Shown here: one piece after another, positions 49,385 to 62,515 of the stretch | Layout: the number at the start of each line of letters is the position of its first letter | How positions within the stretch are numbered: the stretch's first letter is position 1 | DNA from: Phoebastria nigripes | Taxonomy: Eukaryota > Chordata > Aves > Procellariiformes > Diomedeidae | Assembly (NCBI GenBank): GCA_035582835.1 | Contig: JAYKAV010001278.1 | Location: 847,542 to 911,541, forward strand | DNA: 64,000 bases | Reading direction: 5' to 3' | The notes under the pieces: model-generated | Seen by the model: the letters and a program-made list of their open reading frames with translations, nothing else | Told to the model about the DNA's origin: nothing | The model's database searches: none | Made by a program: the position numbers and the translations under genes

Positions 49385-52300
49385 TAAAAAAGGCCACTAT
49401 GAGGCAAGTAAGTGAAATCCTCGCGCACGTGATCTGGCTGTCCATTAGTCAAACTATTAATGAACCGTTAATGAGTAATTTAAAAAGCAATCTTAATATG
49501 CATGCTTTCATGAAACAGACATATGTAAAAGCGTTTATATTGCGTATTCTGCGTGTGGATTAAAGACTTAACAAATTGGAATGCTTATTTCCCATTTATT
49601 CCACTGTTTCTCTGATTTTTTTTCTAGCTTTGTCCTACAAGAGTGGGAGTCTCAAAGTTATGGATGTTTCTCCCTATGAATTCTATGCAATCAGATTAAT
49701 GATAAATGATCAATCATCACTGATGATTCCAGAGTCACATCTTAGAGTTTACTAGCGCTGACAGATAAATAAGATTCAAAATACAGTGTCCACGTCTTAT
49801 TTACTAAGTGGTATTAATTTATCAAGTGATAGTTCCTAGTGCAAAAGCCGGATTTAATAATGTTGTAATACACTTGGGCTAGATTTTGAAATTTTATGAT
49901 AAGAGCATGTAAGGTGCGGTTTTATCATTTTGAGTGTGTCATTTTGATTCACGTGAGTCTCACTATTACTATTCACTATCACTGTTACTATTCAATGTAG
50001 TTTTAATGTGGTATAAATTGTTGAACGAAACAAGTCAAAGAAAGCTCACAGAAAATTTGTGTGTGGAGTGCATTTAACCTCATTTCACGTATTGCTTGAA
50101 AATGAGAGTGTTTGGTGAAATATTTCATATTAATTAAAAGACATCCCCCCTGTCCCAAGCCCCAAATCACTGCTGTAAGATAACCTGCAATATTCTGCTC
50201 CAAAATAATTCCTTCACATGGCAGGAACACTAGGAGGGGAACCCAGAAAAGAGCACGTCCTTACTAGCTTTCCCCTGAATCAATGCTCTTTGCTGTAAAA
50301 TATGTAAAGAGGCATCCACGGAGTCATTTTTCTCAGAGCCCCTGTAATAGCACTGGAGCATACCAGGAAGAGCTCTCTTGAAGTTTGGCTGCAGCTGGGC
50401 TGAGGCTCTTTACTGCAGCAGCAGTACAGTACCAGATTGTGGTATATTTCCACCTCTGCTAGAGGGAATGAGTTTTCCACGTGCTCTGCCAATATAACCT
50501 GGCTTGCTGATATGCTAGTCATTGTCATTTGGAGGAAGGAACATGTGGGGAGGAAATGGTGCCTTGGTTGTGGTTGCTTTCTGGAGCAACCATGTCTGTG
50601 CCCAGATACTGGGGAGAAAGGGAAGCGAGGATTTCCACCCATTGTGTTTAGGAAATGTCTTCACTGATTATGAAGGCTCTTAAGTAGAAGTCCTTTCCTG
50701 CACTTTCAGTTAAAATCTAGTTTTATTACATTTCCACTGGGGGATCACCTCAGTTAAGTCAGTATCAGCCCAGTCTATGTTTCTGTTATGCTGAAAAGAG
50801 CAGAACTCTGCAGAACAAGCATTGCATCAGAAAATACAGTTATAGCTATGACCAAATGAGGATGTTGTGCCACTTTCTGTGACAAAATGAGTTTGAATGT
50901 GACTGAAGAGAGTGAATATATGTGAATGTACTGTTCATTCATTTCCATTTTACAAAATTGTCTCTTTTTGTATTAGTGCTGTGCATAAGTGTCAACATAT
51001 TAGCTGCATTTACACTGGATTTCCTTTTTGTAGCAGTCATCAAAAATGTTTCTGAGTGTTCACATTTAATCACTATTACACACCTGGGAATGACTACTAA
51101 TACAGTAGGATTTAAAATGACTTTTCTGGCTGATAATTAAAATATAAGAACTTCACACATCAGTAAAAATCCATATTGCCTGGAAAGTTATGGAGTAAAT
51201 ATATCTAAAAGGAAAAAGGGTAAATGTAGCATATAGGGTATGTTTGTGCAGTATTGCCATATGAGGATGGCAGAGGACAAAGAAAGGTTGTCATGCAGAG
51301 AATAGCTGCATTGAAGCAGCCTTCTGCAGAGCCTAATAAACCTTTAATTTCATCTTGGAGTGCCTGACTAGTGAGGCGCTGTTGCTTCTGAAAACCCAGG
51401 TCGAACACCTCCGGGAACATGCTATGGTGAGTACCAAGTGGACATCCCCATTTTTTGCCTGTCCACTTCTGCTTTTCCGGGCTGTAGCGCAGGCTGCAGC
51501 GGCCTCTGTTGGAAAGCACCATCTTCTCTTACTGCCTTAAACTAGAGCTGTCCAAATTCTCACAGCACCTCCCTACTGCGTCTCCTTCCCCTCTTCTTGG
51601 GGTTTGCAAGGGGAGATTGTCCTTATCCTTCAAGCGCTTTTAGGCCAGAGCAATTCCCCTGGCTGGCTGGGGGCTTTCCCTGCTTCATGGATTAACCATG
51701 CAGTGGTTCTGCAGGAGTAAGGAAGCCTTTCCCTGTTTTTGATGCTGCAGTAGTGCTGACAACAGTAATGCCATGCGGAAAACCAAGTATTAAAGGCAGC
51801 GTGTTTTTGCTTTTTGGATGTAAATTGATCCTCTCTGCAAAGATGTTTCAAATGTATGGCACAGCTGGGGAAGCTCAGTATTCAGCATTATCTCTCTGAA
51901 GCAATAAAAGTAAGGGCAGATCCTGGACTTGGTTCAGGTTAGGATATCTTGGCTTGCCCTGCTTTTTGTGAGATTCAAGTGCTGTAATTGATATGGCAGC
52001 AATGGTATACGAAATGAATGCTCTATTAATAACTTCCCTTTAACAGCCACTTACCCCAGAACCTTAGCTTGGTATTGAAGCCTTCACTGATAGTGCTTTG
52101 CAGCAATTGTACTGACAGCGTGTCTTGAAAGTTAATGGGATGCCTAGGAACAAATGTTTGGCAAGATTGACAACTTTGAGAGGTTTATTTCAGGTAGTTT
52201 GTCTTGGTGTAAAAGACTTGAAAAATCTGTCCCTAGTGTATTCTGGTTCTTTTTCATCCTTTCTCTCAGTTCTGTGTATGGAGTGATTTCCCTACCAAAT

Positions 52301-54184
52301 TTGCAAAGGTATTATTTGTTCCTTATTCTATATTTCCTGTAATAACTCTCTTCAGTAGTAACACTAGTAGAAAGCCAGTTAATTTTATATGCCTATATTA
52401 TATATATACAAATACAATACATTTACATTATGTACATTTATATTAGCTATGTATGGAAAAAAATGCATATTGCCCTCTGTAATTTCCATTTCCCAGTCTA
52501 TAATTTCCTTTATTTCTCTGTATTGAACAGCAGTGTGTATGTTATCAGTGCTACAGATGCAGTCTGTACCAAGGTGTTCTAAAAAGTGGTAATACAGATA
52601 TAAAAATGTGAAAAAACAACAATAAATACTTCTTACCAATCCCAAAATAAAATGAGGGCAAAATTCTGTTTTTGACCTTTGGGAATTTTAGTAATTTGCA
52701 TCTTGTTAGAATAAAGTCTTTGTTACTTGTTTTTCTTAATCTGGTCAAGCCTTAATTATGCTTGGACATATGTTTTCCTGCATTTACACAATTGAGGGAT
52801 GAGAGAAGAATGCATGAGACCAAATATTTAATTACCAAAAAGCATTCAGAGGTGTATATCCTGAACAATGAAAAGCTGCTTTAGGCTTTAAATGAATTTA
52901 CTGGGATTCATACTAGCTAAACCAGGAAGATACCAAAGAATTTTAAAATTTGCCACAATACTGTAGTCAGCCTGTCTTAGGAACAGGGACAGTTAAGTCA
53001 GGTTTTGATTTAAAGAGAAGTGACCTACACCTTCAGCCAGATTTAGATTTAAATAGCATCTGAATGTAGAAGTGATGAATGTAGTTGTAAAAGATGTGTG
53101 TACCCGCACAGGCACCCTGCTGNCCTTGTAATGCATTTTTGCAAAAGCTCCATCTTGCATACAGCACAGAGAGACACGCAGAAAAATTTGAGGTCCAAGG
53201 GAGTGGAATATCCACACCTAAGAAACTTGTTGAATTGCCTCCTCGTTTGCACTGAACCAAGCATGTCTAATTTTAGTTAATGTTGTAGCATTTACATTAA
53301 TATGTAAACGTAAGTAAAATTACTGGTCATTTTTTCCCTGGTCAAAAGACCTAATCTTAGGGGGTTTGTATAATATTTTTGAGTTATGTTATTTCTACTT
53401 GATAACGCTGTATGCAGTTTTTGCAATGTGCATATCTGTGTATGTGTGTATATATGTTTTTACCAGTTGCATTCCTCTGTGACATAGCTGGCAGCCATTC
53501 CTGTCATTTGATTCACAGTGCTTTGTAGTCTAAAAAATCTTAGTGTAAACAAAGTTACTCTCTCATATAGAGTCCTGTTTCAGTCAAAGAAATATCTGAT
53601 GAGATTGAAGCTGGAATGAATCTTGCTACATTTTGAGTAACAGACCTGTAGCTTTCTGATAAATCTTATATTTTTTTGAAATATTTTCTGAAATAAGTTA
53701 CATACATCATTTAAAAGACCATCTACCATATGAAGGAAATTTTGTGTATTCAGTTTTCATTTTGTTTATAGATATGACATATTACAGACATATTTATTTA
53801 TACTGGGTCAGAGTGTCACTTTGCCAAGCAGTTTGCTCACAAGGGTAATCCAACTGATCACTTATATTTAAAGCTTATCTATCTGTTGAAAAGTAGGAAA
53901 AGATACAGCTAAGATCTGCAGGAAAAAAATCAATATACTGAACAAATCTTACATAAGCAAGGAGCTCAAGAGATGTAGCTGAAAATGTGATGAATAACAC
54001 TTTAACTGTGTGTGATGGAATGTGTATCCTGGAAAAGAATGATACCAGTCTAAAATGGGTGTACTTAATACATATGAGATAAAGGGAAATGCCCGTTTAT
54101 GTCTAGTTTGGAAGGGATTGTAATGTAGGGGGATTCAGGATTTTCCTGCCATTCAGGACATCTCTACTACACTACTTGTGTTGC
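49385..54184. other. Unique AT-rich non-coding stretch
   Basis: No gene, RNA gene or transposable element is recognised. An imperfect 20-base duplication built on ACTATTACTATTCA occurs near 49960-50000, and TA-rich simple sequence occurs near 52390-52410. An ambiguous base lies at 53123. Open frames up to 120 codons (50280-50642, minus) lack family features. Confidence 0.65.
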
Positions 54185-54290
54185 AGTGTGACCTTGGAAA
54201 GGTCTCANGGTTGCTATGTTTTTCTTTCTCTAGAATGGGAAAAACCTTTCCAGTAAGAGCTCCCAGATCCTTTCATGGTATACCACGTAA
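54185..54290 (-). mobile_element. Possible MIR/L2-type ancient repeat
   Basis: TGCAGTGTGACCTTGGAAAGG, then CTTTCTCTAGAATGGGAAAAAC (in pieces) recalls the TGACCTTGGGCAAGTCAC and CATCTGTAAAATGGG blocks shared by MIR SINE cores (minus orientation) and L2 tails. The match is short and degraded and includes an ambiguous base at 54207. Weak support. Confidence 0.35.
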
Positions 54291-57200
54291 TTCTAGAATG
54301 ACGTGACTGAACATTTTCAACATTTTTCAGTCAAAAAGGATATATTTTTGACAAAATTTTCCCTTCACTTTTTTATTAACTGTTGCATTCTTTTTTTAAT
54401 ATAATGTTACAGTAAGAAGGATTGAATCAGTCGTGTGTACGTGGTTCATATTTGCATGTGTCTTGTTCTTGCTCTGCATCCCTCAGGAGGAAAGGGAAAT
54501 AAAAAATGCTGAACTTCACTAACTTTTAGCAGCTAAGCTAGAGAAATAACTGATCAGCTGAGAGCAGTAATAAGTGCTGTATACTGGTGTTTAAAGGTGC
54601 ACACAGTACTTTGTGTGTAATATAAATTAGAAAAAAAGTGCTACTACAATGATTTAATTTCAAGTCATTTTGCTGCAGAAGACCTTGAACTCTCTATCTG
54701 GGCTTTCTCATACTGCATGCAAAATCACATTCTTTGATTTTTCTTTTTATGGATATGGGTTGCCTTTGGTGCAAGAAAAGGTTAATAGAAGCTTTCCTTG
54801 ATGCAGTGGACCAAAACTGAAGCGTTAAATGCCGATCTTCATCTGAAGTATGTAGTAGCTCACTTGAAACAGTGCAGGCAGCTGATGGTCTGGCTCCGAC
54901 ACCTCCAATTCTGCAAGTACTTATGTGTGCCTAAACCGCTTTAAAATCAGTGTGACTTAAGCATACACTTAATGTTAATTACATGCTTAAGTGCTTTGCA
55001 GAACTGATGCTTTAAGTAATTCAGTAGATCATATATATTGGAAGCAGCTCTTACCAATACTGCAAATACTGTACTGCAGTTTTATAGTCCTCAGGTCTTC
55101 ACAATGCTGTTGCAGAATTGAATTATAACCTAGGTCACAGCCTGCACTTTTATTCTTATCCTGGGATTTTTCCACCTTTTGTTTGCATTTTCTGTTACAT
55201 AACTAGTATTTTAGTTCTTAAGTTTCCCAGGCTTTTTTCTCACCCCTTTACAGTTACACTCAGAAATAAAGTAGATGCCTGTGGGGAGAGGAAAAAGGAA
55301 GGGGGAGTGCAAGAAGTAAAATGAATCATGCCTGTGCATGAACAGGGATGTGGTAGCTATTTATACTGTAGTATAAATACCAGATTAGTAGGATTTAAAA
55401 TGTTATTGCTCTGTAGGTCTTAAAAGGCATTATAAACTCTTAGGTTAGTTCTGCTTCGCTGCTTTCAAGGTAGACTTACTTAAGAAGACAGAGATTTGCT
55501 TTCATTTTTAAGATGATTTACAGCACATAGTGGTTTTCCTGGACTCATAAACTACTTCCCCACCCACTGCTTGCTGTTTGAAAGAGGGGCTGTCTTACGC
55601 TTGCCAAGGAGAACTGCCCACTGATAACCTCGCTCCTAATCTCACTAGCTCTCAAATGATTCATTGCAGATTGGTGGACTCTGCTCTTGTGAATCCCCAA
55701 ACACATTTGGCAACTTGTCTGTAGTATGCAGTCAGTACTGGGTATGGATTTGCCATTCCTAAAGGAGGAGGGTACTCTGCTTGTTCTATTACCCCCAAAC
55801 CGCTTGTATTATGTGGGGGAAATAGATTGTTATTTCTTGCTAAGTAAAATAATAACTTTTTTATTACAAATTTGGTAACAAATTCCTGGAAGAACAGAAA
55901 CAAAAGGTGTTCTCAAGATGTATCGAAATGTTCCACTATACTTCTGAGTAAAGGTCTTTCCTGTCAGAGCAAACAACACAATCCCAAAATGCATGATGCC
56001 GTTCTGAAAGTTATTTCTTATACTTAATCCCTTTCCTTGGTCAATGTTACCAACTGGCTCATTTATTAGGTAACTACTAAGTGCAAATTAATCTACAAAG
56101 CAGTCTCTGGAGCAGAGCTGTCTCTTCTGATTATTCCTTTCAGAATTCTAGCCCTGTGTGGCAGTAAAAAATGCAAACGAGGCTTTTCTAGGCTCTTTTA
56201 GCACATGGCCAATTCTGGTATATTGAGGGCACTATGCTATATATAAGTTTATTGCCATATTATATCCTAGCCTAGAAAGTTTATAATTCAGTTGATACTA
56301 GGTTTCTCTTGCAGATGTCTTAGGAAGAAAAAACATCTCTGTCTCTCTCAACATTTTGGTGTACAATTCATCCTTCACTTGACGTGCTTTATTTTATCTG
56401 TTCTACATCAGANACATTTTTTACCTCAATGATTTTCTTGTCTGTGAGGCAAGAGCTAAATGTCAGTCAGTGCGCGTGACAAATTACTTTTCTCTTGCGT
56501 AGAAAGCCAACAGCCACTAAAGGTGCTGTTGGCAGTAGAGTAGACTGATAACAGGGTTGAGGAGGGGATTCTTGTTTCAGCAGTAGCTGAGGAGGGTGAG
56601 AACTGACTGCAGGCTTGCTCCAGAGNGGAGGCTTAAAAAACAGTCTAGGCTATTTGTGGTGCATGCTGAGAGATGTTATAATTGCGGGAAGAAGCATTTC
56701 TTAGTGAAAATTATCTGGGAAATGAGTAGGAAAGGAACAAGTATTCTTTACAACTCACGTACGTACAACACTCCCAGGCCCTCTTATTTCAGTCATTTAT
56801 TAAGGTCTGGAACCAGAAGCTGCTGCCGGTGTTGGAAGCTGGCTAGACTGAAGGCTGGTGGGCTTGAGGTAGCAATGTCCTCAGATTCATTGGAGGACGA
56901 ATGTGGTGTTGATGTCAGAGACATTATTAAACCATCCCCTTGAAATGGGTTTGGGACTGGTGGTAATGCCAAGCGTTTTTAATAGCTCCAATGGAAAGTC
57001 TATGAAAATAGAGGAATCGGCAAGTAATGCTGTTTGGAAACCTATTGTCCCTGGGAAAAAGGACATGTTAGCCACCTGAGGAAATCTGCAATTTATTTTG
57101 CTATAGTGCCATTGTTTCTTTTAGGGGAAAAACAAAAACCAAAAAANCACCACAGATATGCTGGGATCTACATGTATTTAATATATAGGGGGACTAAATA

Positions 57201-58104
57201 TTGTCATTATCAAAAAAATAGCAATAGCTTTTTTCTTTTTTAGAGTGGATGAGAATATAATATGGATGATTGGTCAGATCTTGTAGAGTTCGGTTTTGAT
57301 TGGAGGTATCTGTAGAGGTCTGCTAGTCTAGGGTTTGAAAGATAGGAATGTAATTCCTCACAGACTCTGTGGGCTCCCTGTGCTGTTTATGGATGATTTA
57401 GGATGGGACTCTACTAATTCTGTAGCTCTCAGGGAATGAATACATGAAAATGGTGTGTAGATACCCCACTGAATGGAGTCACACACAGACAAAATGAATG
57501 CGAGTGAAGATCAATGCAGAGAATTCCATATAGTACTTTATTTCTTTATTCTGCTTCTCTCTTGCTCAGGAGTCAAAAAAATGCTCTTCCTGAAGCACTG
57601 TGCATGGAGTGGTAAGTATATCATTCCTCTCCCTTTTTCAGCTAAGTGTTAAGAACAGTGGATGAATGTTTTCAAATCAAAATTGCTGCTCTACAGGGTT
57701 ATTTTATTATGTGAGGTGCATGTTCAAGTGTGCATAATTTCACAGATTAAACCCACAGGCTTTCGCTTTCCTGTGCCTAAAAACATGATCTATAAAGAAC
57801 TGATTTTGCTTGGCCTGTTTCAAGATGCAAATCCATTTTCACCTTACTTACTAAAATGTACATTTGAGATCTATATCATCAAAATTCATCTTCAGACTCG
57901 GTATATTTATAGGGAAAGGTGAAGAAGAGATGAAAATCAATCAAACTGTGTTCAGTCCAACTGGAAATTAAGGCAGTTTCAGTGATATTAATATCTCAAT
58001 CATAACAAATAGTGCCAGTTTCTAGAAGTAACGCCATAGTCAAGTGAGAGAATTTTTTTTAGCCAGCTTTTTTAATTCACCAGCTGTAAATGATTATGTA
58101 ATAG
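54291..58104. other. Unique AT-rich non-coding stretch
   Basis: Nothing is recognised. A 115-codon plus-strand frame (56596-56943) includes an ambiguous base and shows no known domain or splice-border support. Ambiguous bases occur at 56413, 56626 and 57147. Confidence 0.65.
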
Positions 58105-58163
58105 GGATCATAGGATATCTCAGGTTGGAAGGGACCCATAAGGTTCATCGAGTCCAGCTCCCT
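58105..58163 (-). mobile_element. Short CR1 3'-end fragment (minus)
   Basis: GATCATAGGATATCTCAGG, TTGGAAGGGACCCATAAGG, TTCATCGAGTCCAGCTCC (in pieces) follows the reverse complement of a CR1 3' terminus. The family's ATCATAGAAT repeat stands at the left and AGTCCAACTCC-type sequence at the right. The match fades after about 58163. It is better preserved than the 6.9-kb, 16.5-kb and 43.3-kb copies. Confidence 0.75.
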
Positions 58164-58327
58164 TAATAAAAGCATTACATCAAATTAAGGAAAATCAATG
58201 TCTGTGGAGACAAGGAATAGAACACGAGGGCTTTCATCTTTAAAACTCTGGTTCACTTCCAGCATGGGGCCATGCTGTCCCCTTCCTGGAAGGCTCTAAC
58301 AGACACACGTGTTTCCTCCCTGGATGG

Positions 58328-58515
58328 ATAGTTCAGCACTGGAAGAGGCTGCCTGCTGGGGCTCTGGACTCTCATCCCTGGAGGTATTCAAGCCTCAGGT
58401 AGGCAGAGCCGCAGCTGACTTGATCTAACGTTGTTGGCAGCCCCGCATTGAACAGGAGGTTAGATTTGATGACCACCAGCGGTCTCTTCCAAACAACGTT
58501 TCTATGGTTCCATGA
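58328..58515 (+). mobile_element. CR1 3'-end fragment (plus)
   Basis: Plus-strand CR1 3' region: GCACTGGAAGAGGCTGCC, then CATCCCTGGAGGTATTCAAG, then CTTGATCTAACGTTGTTGGC, then GAGGTTAGATTTGATGACC, then CTCTTCCAAACAACG, ending TATGGTTCCATGA at 58515, a worn version of the terminal ATTCTATGATTCTATGA. About 190 bases cover the last codons of ORF2 and the 3' UTR. Its orientation is opposite to the fragment at 58105-58163, so the two are independent insertions or rearranged. Confidence 0.8.
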
Positions 58516-58618
58516 TAAACCTTATTATTCAAAAGTGCTGCGTTTACATGATGGACAACTTGGAATAACTTTACTAAGCTGCAGGGCTTGTCCTGTTACA
58601 GAGATGACAAGAAGTTTG

Positions 58619-58640
58619 CCCCCCACCCCCCCCCACCCCC
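58619..58640. repeat. C-rich run (C6-A-C9-A-C5)
   Basis: An almost pure C stretch is broken by two A. The complementary G-rich strand could form a G-quadruplex, which is inference from composition only. Run lengths may be unreliable in a draft assembly. Confidence 0.8.
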
Positions 58641-60505
58641 AGCTATCATGACACTGATGGAAAACAGGTATCCTGCTATCAGTGCCATTTTTTCCCCTGC
58701 CTGGCTCTGTCAGGAGCCACATTTTCAGCCTGCTGCGGTTGTGGTATCCTTTCTAACTGTGTGCTGAAATTCAGTTCTGAGCTGTCATCATTTAATAAAC
58801 TGGCAGACAGGGTTGTTTCATGGCAGAGAATTCCCTTTGGTAAAAATGTAAGATGTGCACATGTGCGCATGTGTAGTATCCACGTGATGTTAGTTACTGG
58901 TCAGAATATAGGTCTTGGTGTAGTGTTCTAAGTTCACCAGCACTCATTTCCACTAGAGTTATCCCTTCCCAGAGCAGACAGGTTGCAAGGAAGTGCTGGT
59001 TACCTGAGAGAAATAAACCAAATTGGTATCTGACTTCCTGCAGTTGCTCTGTTCCTCTGGAAAGCGCTGCTACACCCCCTAACTGTGTTCAATAGCTCAG
59101 TCACCTTACTGACTTGAGCTGCCTGATCCATGTCATCTTTTAATGAGCTACTTCTAAAACATCTGCAGGAGAACTTGTTGGGAACTCACGCGTGTGGGCT
59201 GCTGCATGCCAGTACGGGTGTACCTGTCACCTGTCCCGGGACCACCTGGCAGCCAGCTTAGCTCAGGGCATGCAAGTCCTAGGAACCATTTGTGAGAGGG
59301 CAGTTTACAATATTTGCAAACATTTCTTTTGTGTGTTTGTGTTTTCTTTACCCACTCCGAATTCACATGCACAATGATATTTTTCTGGTTGCCTGGCAAC
59401 CAGCTGGGGGCATATGGGATGGAAAGTGGGACTTAAGTATATGGATTTGGTTTTCTTTTCAGGCAGTGTCAGAATAGGTGTTACTATGTTCAGATTGATT
59501 AATATTTAGTTTGCATGTATTACTGCATCACTATTTTTGTTATTGATAAGGAACGATATTAACTGCCTTGGTTGCTTGGACAGGAAAGCAGCACACTTGC
59601 TAGAGCCTGTGCTAGGCAGTCTCTGTGAAAGCCGCCCCCCAAGCAGCTCTGCAGCTTTGTCCTGTCCCGAGCATTCCTGTCCTGCCCCCGAGCACACACT
59701 AGAGGTAGCCCAAAGCTGAGTGGTCTCTGGAGTGGGAGTAAAAACACCACACCCATTGAAAATGAACAGACAAAAAAGAAAATTTCCAAAATGCTGTGTT
59801 TCTCTCAGGGTGGCGTTTTGGTTTCTTTCCTGCCTGTGAAAATGAAATATTAATAGCGCTGGCTTTCTAACCAGGGGCTAGTCAGCACCAATATTTTTGT
59901 CAGTATAGGTTTCAGTTTTTCAATGTCAAATTCCTTCATTCAGGTACAAAATAAAACACTTGAATCGTGAAAATGTGATCTGTACATAGCCATTGTCATT
60001 AATTTTTGTAGAAAACGAAAGAAAGATGAAGTATGTCCAGTGTCATACCATGGTAACTGATGTCCTTTCTGACATGTCATATGATGCACTGCTACTGTGC
60101 AATGTGATAAAGTGGCAATAACGTTTGAAACTTTTTGTTTGTTTGTTTTTGAAACAAAGCGGAGGGGAAATGGATTTTGATTGTGTGATAAGGAAAGGTG
60201 TCTGAGAATCCTGATGTGCTTCCATGTGACCTAAAAAGTAGTTCTGAATTGTCAGAATTTCCATGAAAAAAAGAAATTCAGAGTTCTTATTGGCTCCAAA
60301 TCTTAATTGTTTTGATTTTTCAAATGCCTTGAGCAATCAGTGTGATACCAACTGCCACCAAGGTCAGTGAGGTTGCTTATGGTGTTTTGTATTGCCCAGG
60401 GGTAGATAGGCTGCTAACCTTGCAGGCCAGCTGTCAAAATGAATGTTTTTGTTACATGCACAAATGGGTATCTGAATAAGATTATTAAGGGGTTTTGCTG
60501 TTGAA

Positions 60506-60521
60506 TTTTTTTTTTTTTTTT
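60506..60521. repeat. T16 mononucleotide tract
   Basis: Sixteen consecutive T, read as a simple repeat without adjacent element sequence. Confidence 0.85.
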
Positions 60522-62369
60522 CTTCTCCTTGAGAAATAAGCCAGTATTAGATGCAGACAAAGGCATCTTTCTTGCTATTTTCCTTCTCTCTCAAAATGTT
60601 CTTGTGTACTTCTAATTTGTGAAGACACGTTTGGACTCTGATAAGTATAAAAATATGTCCACATAAATATGAGAAATAGGATGATAGTCAATAAAAGACC
60701 CAGGGCTACGAAGCAGTATTTAGGATAGCGCGTCAAGATGTGTCAGAATAGTTCACTACTTCCTAAATTCAATGTGATAATTACAGAGATGGATCTTCAA
60801 GGATCCTCTGGGCTAGTACTGAAAGAGATATGAAGATTAGATTGCTATCTGTGAGATAGAATATGAAGTCCAGGCCTTTATACTGCTGGCCTTTAATCCA
60901 GCGGATGCTGACCTACCACATCTGCTGTCAGTTGACACTGTAAGATAGGTGGGACAGTGTATATGCTGCCTGACCAACACCCAGCACTTTGCAGCAGTGT
61001 CACTGACTGTGGGTCGGTGCCAGTTGCATGTTGACACCTCAACGACTCTTTGACATGCAGAGATTCTGCCAATAGTTTTGCTGCCAAACGTGTTGATGCC
61101 AATGTCAAGCTCACTGAGGTCATCGAATAAAGCCCTAACCCTGGCAGGTTTTTTGCTTCACACACATTCCACAGTGCTGGTAGGTCAAGGGAATACGAGA
61201 GTGGGGATTGCAGCGTGCAAGCCAGCTTTACTCAAACTCTTTTGCAAGCAGTACTTGCCTACCTGCACCACAGCAGTCAATCTCCAACTTGAGTTTCTAG
61301 TTTTAGGGGTTTATAGCAATGCTGATGGTGAATTCTGCAACAGTGAGTTAACATGTATTTAAGCTATATCCTACATTTATACCTCTCCCTCCTCCTTGTT
61401 TTTTTATTTGGAGCATGTATTTGGTTCTTGCATGTCTACATTTTAGTAATAAGTGAAAATTTTAATTTGGAAACATAAGGGGATAATTTGTAATTGATTT
61501 CTGTTCTTCTGGTTGCTGTTGGTTATTTCCATGCTGCTAAATAGGAACTATGTAGACTGCTACATGTCTTGCAAAGTAATTTTATACCATATGCTCTGTG
61601 CTTGCAGATAAAGTTGCTGTAATCAGTGATAGCAACTGTATTACTTTGNGTAACATCAATGTGAGTTATAATTGATGTCTGGCAGTTTGGAAACAGCTCT
61701 TATCAAGAACATACAAAGATTATAGCACAATCATTGGTGGTTTAAATAGTGCTCACAGAGATTGTCTGGTACTTCCTATTGGGTATCTTTCTTTGACAGC
61801 TCTTAACGTATGTAGGTTGACACTTTTGCTACAAAGCAAACTTCAGTTACTCATTTTTTTAAAATGTGTTCAAAACCATTAAGTGTTTGCCTTCAGCACA
61901 ATCGGGACCATGTCATTCATTCAGGGGCTTGTTAAAGGAATGCAAGCATTCAAAATAGATAATTCATTCCTAAGGCTGCTGCAGTTGTATATGCTACTCC
62001 ATCCCTTGCACGGCTTGGTAGAAAAAGAATTTAATATTATTATTTTATGCGTATGTTCCTGTTACCGTATCTTCCCTTTTTGCCACCAGTGGCTGCTCAT
62101 ATCTGTATTTATTTAATGCGTTATCATAATGATGTAACACATAAGCTCTTTGGTGTTTGTCTCTACTCCTGCCTGTTTTCTTTGTGTCTGGGATGTTGGG
62201 GTTGAACCTCATACTGACTCCTAAAAAGCTTGTCCTGGAAACCCTAACCACATTCTACGTCAGTGAGCTTGGCCAAATGTTGGTATATGCATATTAAAAT
62301 CTTTAAGGGATGATGTATTATATGGATGAATGGAATGGGATAAGAAAAATTAAAAGATAGGAAAGAAGG

Positions 62370-62490
62370 TAGTATTATGTCCTATTTGCAGAGGGGAAAC
62401 TGAGACCCATCTCAGAGACTATTTGACAGAGGTAGGAATTACACCTGTGTACCAAAGCTAGTAGTCCAGTGCCCACAGTTCTATCATCTA
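62370..62490 (+). mobile_element. MIR-like ancient SINE
   Basis: In order: TATTATGTCCTATTTGCAG, AGGGGAAACTGAGACCCATC, AGAGACTATTTGACAGAGG, AAAGCTAGTAGTCCAGTGCC (in pieces). This follows the MIR core and 3' part, in which CCATTTTACAGATGAGG, AAACTGAGGCACAGAG and ACACAGCTAGTAAG occur in the same order. MIR is a tRNA-derived SINE active before the mammal-reptile split, and old copies are known but sparse in birds. About 120 bases are recognisable, directly followed by a TAA microsatellite. The call rests on remembered consensus. Confidence 0.5.
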
Positions 62491-62493
62491 TTT

Positions 62494-62515
62494 TAATAAT
62501 AATAATAATAATAAT
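62494..62515. repeat. (TAA)n microsatellite
   Basis: About seven TAA units directly follow the MIR-like remnant. Simple trinucleotide repeat. Confidence 0.9.

Larger units (their letters stand above)
58516..62369. other. Unique non-coding stretch
   Basis: No gene or transposable element is recognised. It holds a C-rich run at 58619-58640 and a T16 tract at 60506-60521. A somewhat GC-richer piece at 60830-61350 has several overlapping minus-strand open frames (up to 90 codons) but no recognisable domain. An ambiguous base lies at 61649. Confidence 0.6.

Noticed and set aside
50280..50642. 120-codon minus-strand frame as a gene
   Set aside because: An overlapping plus-strand frame of similar quality exists and neither shows a known motif.
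56596..56943. 115-codon plus-strand frame with a Cys-rich start (CYNCGKK)
   Set aside because: It briefly recalls a zinc knuckle, but the required His and final Cys spacing is absent and an ambiguous base lies in the frame.
60837..61362. Cluster of overlapping minus-strand frames as a processed pseudogene
   Set aside because: The frames do not join into one recognisable protein, and there is no A tract or flanking duplication.
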